Below, piece by piece: positions 63,938-64,000 of a stretch of DNA of 64,000 nt (within the stretch, counting starts at the first letter, position 1; each line of letters begins with the position of its first letter). The stretch is from an uncultured Roseibium sp. Lineage in GTDB: Bacteria > Pseudomonadota > Alphaproteobacteria > Rhizobiales > Stappiaceae. Where the stretch lies: contig NZ_OY780958.1 of NCBI RefSeq assembly GCF_963675985.1, forward strand, positions 2,046,001 through 2,110,000. Reading direction: 5' to 3'. The position numbers and the translations under genes are program-made. A model generated the notes under the pieces. That model saw only the letters and a program-made list of their open reading frames with translations. It did not search any database and was not told the DNA's origin.

Positions 63938-64000
63938 TAAACTCTCCTAAGGGCGGCTCTGTCTTCCGGTTCCGGTTGAATGGTTTCCAGCAAGAAAGCC

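Overview
The window is a high-GC alphaproteobacterial chromosome segment. The uvrA/ssb pair shares a GTTC-N7-GTTC LexA-type box, yajC-secD-secF runs into two genes related to mitochondrial complex I assembly factors, and DUF1127 genes are followed by CCTCCTCCC hairpins. Gene order and TRAP/IclR-rich catabolism suggest a marine Hyphomicrobiales such as Roseibium/Labrenzia (Stappiaceae). The genus is inferred, not shown.

Region 1 (1-18.2 kb, minus strand) is the most unusual part: a nine-gene run, transcribed from about 18.2 kb towards position 1 and leaving the window. It encodes a 212-aa protein, two polyglycine (GGX)n proteins, a protein with lipase-like folds and a GGX tail, another Gly-rich protein, a 3172-aa repeat-built giant (probably carrying a DUF6603-like domain), and three further uncharacterised proteins. 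None has an evident signal peptide. A divergent aspartyl/asparaginyl beta-hydroxylase-type gene lies beside the promoter. Downstream is a two-gene unit (19.5-20.7 kb) of paralogous N-terminal domains, one fused to a Cys-His-Asp hydrolase-like domain. I regard region 1 as the candidate undescribed system.

Region 2 (21-45.2 kb) is a catabolic island. It has a class II aldolase-like protein; a TAXI-TRAP importer with an IclR regulator and a PaaI thioesterase; a TPP-dependent enzyme with an ADP-forming acyl-CoA synthetase; and two opposed blocks of beta-oxidation-type genes (SDR, APH-like kinase, phosphatase, acyl-CoA dehydrogenase, nitronate monooxygenase-like, MaoC; then MDR, SDR, FadB-like, AMP-ligase, thiolase, two acyl-CoA dehydrogenases). 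Two nearly identical inverted repeats (TGCGAAA-N5-TTTCGCA) sit in the two divergent promoter regions and probably bind the IclR protein, making the island one regulon for a carboxylic acid of unknown identity.

Region 3 (45.2-64 kb) is mainly core genome: a TauE/SafE exporter, a Zur-box-controlled ZnuA-type protein, an L,D-transpeptidase, ssb and uvrA under a shared SOS box, two DUF1127 genes each followed by RNA hairpins displaying anti-Shine-Dalgarno motifs (CcsR-like), a lipoprotein, trmFO, an MscS channel, and the yajC-secD-secF block. I saw no tRNA, rRNA, CRISPR array, insertion sequence or prophage.
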